64,000 nt of DNA, from assembly GCA_903813345.2 (NCBI GenBank), contig CAIIXF020000007.1, forward strand, positions 2,547,730 to 2,611,729, written 5' to 3'. Below, one piece after another: positions 55,760-64,000 of this stretch. Under the pieces are notes generated by a model that saw nothing but the letters and a program-made list of their open reading frames with translations, was not told the DNA's origin and did no database searches. Origin of the DNA: Owenia fusiformis. Taxonomy: Eukaryota; Annelida; Polychaeta; Sabellida; Oweniidae. Positions within the stretch are counted from its first letter, which is position 1, and every line of letters begins with the position of its first letter. Position numbers and translations under genes: made by a program.

Positions 55760-58700
55760 TACAACATTTTCATTGAATAGAAATAGATTCTGTCATCCCC
55801 CTAACATAAGAGCAACCGGGTGCTGCGCGCTATATTGGGAATCAGGAGACTGCATGCCATCCTGTCCATCTATTAAATATCTCTCAAAGGGTGAAATTTG
55901 GATAATTATTTCCCCTTGAGAAAAATGTGAATATTCGCAGTTATCTATGCATATTTGGGAAGATTTTATTTCAGTTTAGGTGCTATAAAACATCCGTTTG
56001 TCAAAGAAACTGGCTGCTAATTTTACCCTTTGTACACCGTAATCGCTAAATTGTAGTTGCGAATTTATATAGCTAGATTTCTTTACAAATAGCAAAATTA
56101 TTCCATTTTATCCCCTTGTCATCGGAACTTATTACGTTTAAATAGCAGGCCCCTTGATGCCATACATTTTGATTTCCCAAATGCAGAATGCAGCTTTCTT
56201 GCCTGCTCTAATCCAAGTGTCGCTCTTTTTCGGGAAATGCATTGTGAATTTGATGCAGAAATAATTGAGTCCAAATACTAAGTTGCTCTGGAAGTAATAT
56301 TTCAAAGTATGCATTTTCATTTTGTCTTTTCTTCATCGTTTTTGTGTCCAGTGCTTAGAAAAGTAACTATTCTTAGAGACCCTGGCATCATAGACGTATG
56401 ACCTCCATATACTGATATCAGATATTTGGTAGTTTCAATACGCAAAAGTTGAACAAAAAGCAATGATCATAGTTCTTCATGAAAATTAAACCAATACAAT
56501 GTATATCAATTTGATTGATTAAACTATATAGATAAACATCGAGGTTAATATTATTCAAATAACTGGGGAGATAAATGATTCGGCTTACTCTTGACAACCA
56601 ATGATTATTTTCCATCGGCCTACATTGTCAATTATAGTCATACCTGTTTTTCGCTTGTTACTATTGTGTTGGCAAGGTATTGCGGTAACCTTGGCAAAAT
56701 ACGCCAATGAAAGTGTCATGGCGACCACGAAACACAATGACAAGCAACAATGCAAAAATGGAAATCTATCTTAGCATCTAATACACAGATGCAGATCGGA
56801 TTGCTTATCCGCAAGATAATTTACGGGAAAATTGTTTTTAATAACTGCTTCCATTCGTGGGGATATGAAGCTGAATTTTATAAACATGTGTTTTTATTAG
56901 CTTTAACACATTTCGCAATATCCAATAATTGAACTCAGTTGCATGCATCATTGATTTGCCCATTGGAAGGATAGGTTTTATTACAATTTGTCTAAACGTG
57001 GAAAAGAAATAGCTTAATTTTTAATTAAAAGTATATAAGCGATACAATAAACAACCTAATAAAGATGCAATCGTTTTAAAAAACGTTTACATAACATAAA
57101 GGTTGCACAATTTAAATCCTCACAAAGTAATATATTTTATTTTACCCATCATAAAAGTAATTCTGTTATAATTAAGAATAACAGTTCCTATAAACTTCAA
57201 GATTGGATTTCGTCTGTTCCACATCATTTGAGACTGGATGCTCTATATTTTATGAATACTAGTATCTACAACTAATTTTGATCTTTTGGCTAACAATTTT
57301 AAAATTCTTCAACACGTATTGTAATGACTTCAGTATTAATGAAATGTCTTTTGGTGTTATGGTCTTATGGTCTAAGGTGTTATTGTGATGTTGGTACTTG
57401 AATGGTGGGGTTGGTCTATCAGAGTGTTTTAGACCACGAATTCACACTTTTTAATGACATATTTTCTCTTGTGTCTTGTGTGTTTAGGGAATGTCCTTGA
57501 TGGAATAATACCGATTTGCGAACAACTATAATGTTAAATTTCATATAAATATGAGTGTCAAGCAAAATATAATTTATCTTTCAAACACAGATAATCATTA
57601 TAATCTGATGCACAGGGAATACCTATTGCGATTTGTTTGTGATTGTGATTTTAGTAAAGCTTTTGGTTCTGTAAAATGCCCGATGTCTTATGGGATATAT
57701 CAATCCTCTTCATCGGTTGATTATAATTCCATACAGTTGATTTAGAACACAAGTGATGTATAGATGGAATATCAATAAACGACTCTGATATTCCAACCAG
57801 AGAGAGAGAAAGATGATATTACCATTAGATTCACTACTTCAGTCACAAAACACAGGTGAAATATAAATATTTGTGTCCGATAGTGGGTATACGTTTAATT
57901 AGTAATGTTCCGGATATTACGCCATACTTTATGAGAGAGATAAGATGATGACATGAAAAAATACCGAGTGAAGACTGTTCTGGTACTCATCACGTCATTT
58001 TTTATTCTGATACCACGATGATGCAGTATACCCCTACACGTGGGCATGTTCGACTTGTGCTAAATTAACCAGGTCCTCATGTTTAGAGAAACACTCGCCC
58101 AGTAAACCCTGAAAATGTGACAAAATCAATGGTGTGTATAGTAGGCTTAAGTTTATTTACTGTGGCCATTTGAGGTATGTATGTAAAGTTGAGGCCAAGT
58201 ACTTTCTAAATGTGCTATTTTTAGAAAAGAAATCGCAAGAATATAGTCCCGTAAACTGGAACTACTTTATTCGTTAATTTTCATCGGTGAAGCGGGAATT
58301 TTACCTAAAAATGAGTCCCTATGTTGGCGTAGTGATATTTAAAAATCGAGACGCAAACCCTATGTTAAATATTGTGTCGAGATGAAGGTTATGTATAGGG
58401 GAACGCAGAAATATAGTCATTGGCCAAACTGGCCTAATTGTATTAGGCTAATACGTCACTTCCGAAAAAAAGTAATTTAAAAAATGAATGTAGTCCCAAC
58501 ACAATTGTGATCATGACGAGTTAGTAAGCTAGTATGTAGGTACAGCAAGGGAAAGATCAATACCCGGTGATTTCAGCGGGAAGTGGCGTTTCGTTCAGTG
58601 GATGAGCTGCGCGCGCACGCATAAATGTGATTATCCAATATAATTAGGGGAGGGCTATTTGAAATAGTTTTTGGTCTCAGGCGCGACCCAGGGCTGTTGT

Positions 58701-60760
58701 CTTAAGGACATTTCGTTGAAAATGAGCCATTCGGCTGATAATTGGTAAGAGTTTGCGATCTTATAATGTATAACTGTAACTCAGACACATATTTTGACAC
58801 GATTCTGTTGGAAATAAGCTTTGAACCGAGAGATATTCACGATTGATATGCACATTTTTGATTGTGCCATTGCTTTTCCATTGCACAATCCATGTATTGA
58901 TAGAAGAAACATTAATAATGCAGATTGGTTTACCTTCAATACATGGCAGACACTACATATCGGTCTATTAATACCAGTTTGTGCCTTAAATAGTTTTATA
59001 TTTCCATCCACGGCCTGGAGCCTGGGTGTGTTTGTCTCTTATGTGTATGCTTGTGCATGGACTTCTAATCACTAGCAGAATTTAACATGATGCAAACTCG
59101 ACATTATAACTCATGCTGTAACATTTTGACTTCGCTGGAAAACAATAGGAATTATTTTTCTTGCCAATCAATCATGAATCACAATCAAAATTTCAGAATG
59201 ATCAATCAGGCAATGGTCCAAATCAAGTTATAACATTATGTGATATTCAGCAAGAAGTCCGGTAGAAATACAGAATATTTAAACATCAAAGCTGAAAGTT
59301 AAAAGCTAATCTGTCAATTTTCTGTCTGCAAAAGAGGGTTCACATTTGACACAATAACAGACTGAGGCTTTGAAATCTAGGATTCCCCAGGGAAATATGA
59401 CGTCATACTAATTAGCATAAGGATTTCCCTATTGGTATGGGTCGAGCCTTGTTCGAAAACACAATCCATAAATACATGCTAATTTCTAAGGAGATAGGAA
59501 GTGTATAACGTGTTTATCGATTTTGTTTAAAGATTTAATCAATTATCAAATTGTTTAAGTGGATAAAGTGGTCAAACTTGCTTCAATTCATAGCGAAATC
59601 GACGGATAGAAACTGACCGAATTCCCGATATCCTACCCCGTATTACTGTAGGCTATAAGCACAGTGACCTACAGAGGGCGCTTTCACAAACAAGTACTGC
59701 ACGAACCGATAAATTCCCGGGTATTGTAACGCCCTTGGGTACAGTTGTCATCTTTTTGCAATGACAACATGCCATTTCTTCTGAAAATGCGTTTATTTGG
59801 GTTATCTGAAATTTCGAGTCAAGTGGCGTATTAATTTTGCCTTGATTTTTGTGAATTTAAATTTCTGTCGGCAGAGAGTAGTGTCACAATTGAATAATTA
59901 TTTCAAAAAGTAGATGTTTGGCCCCTATTGAGTTTTGTGTCAAAATGTAGCTTAGACATAGCTTTAGAACCTCAGATAGGCCAGTGAGGCCACATAAATC
60001 CATAACTCGAGATAAAAAGTCAGGCCGGTTTTGCCCGTTTGCCCATTGACTAGTATGGTGACGTGAATTAGGGCAGTTTGGCCATTGTATGGGCTAATTC
60101 GTTCGAAAATGGCGATATGTACCCCAGAACTTTGTACCCCAGAATTTTGTGATTTTTCAATATTTTTCAATGATTTACCGTAGTGACACCTTATTTGCCA
60201 CTCATAATAATTAGTCTTCTAAAAGTGCATTTTGATAATAAAATAAAAAACGGTTTGAAATTAAGGGTATGATCATTGAAATCAAAACAGGTTGAATGGA
60301 ACAGTCTAGCCAGAAGCAGTCAGAATCAGATTACTTAAGAGTTTGCTGCGCTGCTTTGGAAGCAACAACATCTTCCAGTTGCCTGACTAAACCTGTTAAT
60401 ATTCAATTTAACGCCATGTAATCTGTTCCGACTTAGCCACCTGGTGGTGAAACTAGTAACTACTGGCACTGATAATTGGACACAAGGCATTTTCCAGCAA
60501 GGGAATATACTTTTCCTACTGAGCTACTGGCACTAAAGAGTATAATAAGCCTTCTTTAATGTATATACCTTAACGAATCATAAAAACAAGTCGGATCAGG
60601 TTCAATCATGAAAAAGCAATAATTGACACGTTTCGTATGTCAAGGCCTGCCTTGGTGTAAAATTAATAGCGTAACACAAGGAAGCGCAATACTAGAACAT
60701 GGCTTCAAAAAGGCTAATGATATGGTTATTGGTAGTTTTCTAAAATCTGGATCTCCAAGT
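55760..60760. other. Long stretch without recognised genes
   Basis: Five kilobases of AT-rich DNA, possibly intron downstream of the exon at 55526. Short frames (for example 56750-56932, 57551-57745 and 58821-59075) show no domain. A weak tRNA-like A-box, TAGCTCAGTAGG, occurs on the minus strand near 60520-60535 without a convincing B-box. Confidence 0.45.
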
Positions 60761-60834
60761 TGAGGTCTAAACCAGTCTGAACAAACACGTATGAAAGGAC
60801 GGATGGGAGTAAAAATAAATCGAAGGGAGGGGGG

Positions 60835-62938
60835 TTGAAAAGAAAGGTGGAGAGGATGGTTGGATGGGAAGAGTGGTGGGGGGAGAAGAAAGTTTAATGG
60901 AGGGTAGGGAGGATGGGTCGAAATGAAGGATGCATGGAGAAGAATGGTTAATTGAGGTTAGAGAGGATGGCTTGAAAAGGAGGTTGCGTATAGAATAATG
61001 GTTAATTATGGTTATGGGAGGGTAGTGAGGTTGGCTTGAAAGGAAGGGTGCAAAGAGAAAATGGTTGACTGAGGGTAGAGAGTATGGCTTGAAGGGAAGG
61101 ATGCATAAATAAGAATTGTTAATTAAAGGTAGAGAGGATGACTGGAAAGCAAGGATGCATGGAGAAGAATGGTTATTGGGGGGTAGTATGGATGGCTTGA
61201 AAGGAAGGGCACATGGAGAAGAATGGTTAATTGAGGGTAGAGCAGATGGCTTGAAAGGAAGGGTACATGGAGAAGAATGGTTAACTGAGGGGAGTAAGGA
61301 TGGCTTGAAAGGAAGGGTACATGGAGAAGAATGGTTAACTGAGGGTAGAGAGGATGGCTGGAAAGAAAGGGTGCATAGGGAAGAATGGTAACTGAGGGTA
61401 GAGCAGATGGCTTGAAAGGAAGGGTACATGGAGAAGAATGGTTAACTGAGGGTAGTGAGGATGACTGGATAGGAAGGGTGTATAGAGAAGAATGGTTAAT
61501 TAAGGGTGGAAGGATGGCTGGAAAGAAAGGGTGCATAGAGAAGAATGGTAACTGAGGGAAGAGCAGATGGCTTGAAAGGAAGGGTACATGGAGAAGAATG
61601 GTTAACTGAGTGTAGTGAGGATGGCTTGAAAGGAAGGGTGCATAGAGAAGAATGGTTAATTGAGGGTAGAGCAGATGGCTTGAAAGGAAGGGTACATGGA
61701 GAATAATGGTTAACTGAGGGGAGTAAGGATGGCTTGAAAGGAAGGGTACATGGAGAAGAATGGTTAACTGAGGGTAGAGAGGATGGCTGGAAAGAAAGGG
61801 TACATGGAGAAGAATGGTTAACTGAGGGTAGAGAGGATGGCTGGAAAGAAAGAGTGCATAGAGAAGAATGGTAACTGAGGGTAGAGCAGATGGCTTGAAA
61901 GGAAGGGTACATGGAGAAGAATGGTTAACTGAGGGGAGTAAGGATGGCTTGAAAGGAAGGGTACATGGAGAAGAATGGTTAACTGAGGGTAGTGAGGATG
62001 GCTGGATAGGAAGGGTGTATAGAGAAGAATGGTTAATTAAGGGTGGAAGGATGGCTGGAAAGAAAGGGTGCATAGAGAAGAATGGTAACTGAGGGAAGAG
62101 CAGATGGCTTGAAAGGAAGGGTACATGGAGAAGAATGGTTAACTAAGTGTAGTGAGGATGGCTTGAAAGGAAGGGTGCATAGAGAAGAATGGTTAATTGA
62201 GGGTAGAGCAGATGGCTTGAAAGGAACGGTACATAGAGGAGAATGGTTAACTGGGGGTATTGAGGATGGCTTGAAAGGAAGGGTGCAAAGAGGCGAATAG
62301 TTAACTGAGGGTAGTGAGGATGGCTTGAAAGGAAGGGTGCATAGAGAAGAATGGTTAACTGATGGCAGTGAGGTTGGCTTGAAAGGAAGGGTGCATAGAG
62401 GAGAATGGTTAACTGAGTGTAGTGAGGATGGCTTGGAGGGAAGGGTGCATAGAGGAGAATGGTTAACTGATGGCATTGATGTTGGCTTGAAAGGAAGGGT
62501 GCATAGAGGAGAATGGTTAACTGAGTGTAGTGAGGATGACTTGAAAGGAAGGATGCATAGAGGAGAATGGTTAACTGAGTGTAGTGAGGATGACTTGAAA
62601 GGAAGGGTGCATAGAGGAGAATGGTTAACTGATGGCAGTGAGGATGGCTTGAAAGGAAGGGTGCATAGAGGAGAATGGTTAACTGAGTGTCGTGAGGATG
62701 ACTTGAAAGGAAGGGTGCATAGAGGAGAATGGTTAACTGAGTGTAGTGAGGATGGCTTGAAAGGAAGGGTGCATAGAGGAGAATGGTTAACTGAGTGTCG
62801 TGAGGATGACTTGAAAGGAAGGGTGCATAGAGGAGAATGGTTAACTGATGGCAGTGAGGTTGGCTTGAAAGGAAGGATGCATAGAGGAGAATGGTTAACT
62901 GAGTGTAGTGAGGATGGCTTGAAAGGAAGGGTGTAGGG
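60835..62938 (+). repeat. 54-bp minisatellite, about 38 copies
   Basis: Units of 54 bp containing GATGGCTTGAAAGGAAGGGT and GAGAATGGTTAACTGA. The left part uses ACATGGAGAAGAATGG variants and the right part CATAGAGGAGAATGG, so the array has at least two subfamilies. Being divisible by 3, it leaves long frames on both strands (up to 355 codons) that I treat as artefacts. Copies at the left edge are strongly decayed. Confidence 0.9.
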
Positions 62939-62980
62939 AATGGTGGAGGGTTGGTGAAATGTAGGTAGGCTTGGAGGATG

Positions 62981-63041
62981 GAAGAAGAAGAAGAAGAAGA
63001 AGAAGAAGAAGAAGAAGAAGAAGAAGAAGAAGAAGAAGAAG

Positions 63042-63073
<32 letters not shown>

Positions 63074-63098
63074 GAAGAAGAAGAAGAAAAAGAAGAAG
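62981..63098 (+). repeat. GAA trinucleotide microsatellite
   Basis: Nearly pure GAA/AAG for about 115 bp with interruptions GTA and AAA near the end, directly after the 54-bp array. Confidence 0.95.
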
Positions 63099-63099
63099 A

Positions 63100-63605
63100 T
63101 GAGGAGAAGAGTGGGTTAAAGTGAGAAAGAAATAATGAAAGGAGAAAAGACAGAAACAAACGGCGCAAGTGTGGACGTTTTCTTAATCTTTGATTACTTC
63201 CATACGTCAAATCCAGGGCATATCTAAGGATACTTCAAAAAGTAGTACACTTCTCACGTTTCAACACAGGACAAAGAAAGGTCAATGATGCGTGGATTTA
63301 TAGAAGCAGTCGCAATGTTAAGTAGATTTTTATATAAAACTACAGAGATAGCGCTTTATTTTTAGTACCTGCTATTATTTAGTAGCCTCAACTTGTCACC
63401 TAAACAAGGGTCCCCAATTACGAACGGATTAGATAATCTGAAATACCCTTCAGATCAGTCATCATTATTCACCTCCTTAGCCCGCCATTAGAAACAACTG
63501 ATGCATACCATTATGAACCTATTAATCCAAATGAAATAAGTCACGCGGACTCTTTGATCGAGGTAATTGGGAATTGTTTCTACAAAGACTAAAGGAAGAA
63601 CAGTT
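63100..63605. other. Stretch without recognised genes
   Basis: AT-rich DNA between the GAA tract and the last repeat copy. No frame with a domain. Confidence 0.4.
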
Positions 63606-63608
63606 TGT

Positions 63609-64000
63609 AAAGGATGGGTATCGATATGGCGAACTTTTTGAACACACGTTTCTCTTAAACCAGTCATCAAAAGATTCTGAAAATTTTACACAGTGTCAAT
63701 TTAATGGTTATCTTTTGAATGGTAACACTATAAATTGAAAAATATTTATATACTTTCATCTATATTGTTTTAGAAAACACATCAAACACTTGTTTTGTTC
63801 TTGGTATCATGTTTCCAAAGTGAAATGAAACATCTTTCCGAACCTCATTGGAACAAAACGACATAAAAACAACATGTTTAGGTCTCTCAATATTGTAATT
63901 GTACAAAGGAAATTTTGGTTGATTTTAAAAAAGTATCTTGTTAATGAAATAAAAGGTTTATCTCGATTTTTATCTATTTTGGGGGATTTTGTTTTAATTT
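63609..64000 (+). mobile_element. Inverted-repeat element with TATCGATA-containing end, copy 2, partial
   Basis: Second copy of the family at 23344-23819. It begins AAAGGATGGGTATCGATATG and follows copy 1 closely, with small indels, to about 63895 (TCTCTCAATATTG), then diverges. The right end lies beyond the window. Confidence 0.65.

Noticed and set aside
57551-57745. Short ORF containing DFSKAFGSV, like LINE motif A
   Set aside because: Only this one word fits; no other RT motif in any frame nearby, and the second Asp of the motif is Gly.
60767-63210. Several long Pro/Ser-rich or Gly/Glu-rich ORFs over the 54-bp array
   Set aside because: All are products of a 54-bp tandem repeat and a GAA tract read in different frames on both strands.

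Overview
The window reads as AT-rich nuclear DNA from a metazoan, most likely a marine invertebrate; a mollusc or other lophotrochozoan is my best guess, but nothing in the sequence fixes the species. There are no bacterial-type operons, no rRNA and no intact tRNA gene. The only sequence I can defend as a host gene is one internal exon (55526-55754). Nearly everything else that can be explained is mobile or repetitive DNA.

Layout. 535-5904 is an apparently complete DIRS-type tyrosine-recombinase retrotransposon: Gag-like protein, RT-RNase H, recombinase, inverted termini and the diagnostic internal complementary region. It sits in an old tandem repeat of GTGTTCACT-type units. 6.5-13.6 kb holds small inverted-repeat elements in otherwise featureless DNA. 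13617-15240 is a 5'-truncated LINE on the minus strand. 17358-22596 is a 5.24-kb palindrome: two 2565-bp arms around a 109-bp purine-rich core, flanked by a 6-bp duplication (AATACC). Each arm carries one copy of the same 124-codon gene with a four-box heat-shock element upstream. AG..CT ends, the 6-bp duplication and very long inverted repeats point to the Polinton/Maverick group. 23-35 kb is a mosaic of inverted-repeat elements and minisatellites, including two TTAA-flanked elements and a 2.3-kb element dense in AAAGCG motifs. 36781-42203 is an LTR retrotransposon with two 877-bp LTRs, a 4-bp duplication, a tRNA-Pro primer site and one Gag-protease-integrase ORF but no reverse transcriptase. 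It is nested in a TA-flanked MITE. 42-53 kb carries further foldbacks and a 33-bp minisatellite of about 50 copies. 60.8-63.1 kb is a 54-bp minisatellite followed by a GAA microsatellite.

Working together: the DIRS element appears to have all parts for autonomous copying. The LTR element would need reverse transcriptase from elsewhere, and the palindrome would need polymerase and integrase from a complete relative. Heat-shock-type boxes lie upstream of the palindrome gene and just upstream of the TATA box of the LTR element, so two unrelated elements may share stress-dependent expression. Coordinates come from reading by eye; identity was checked at sampled positions, not by alignment.
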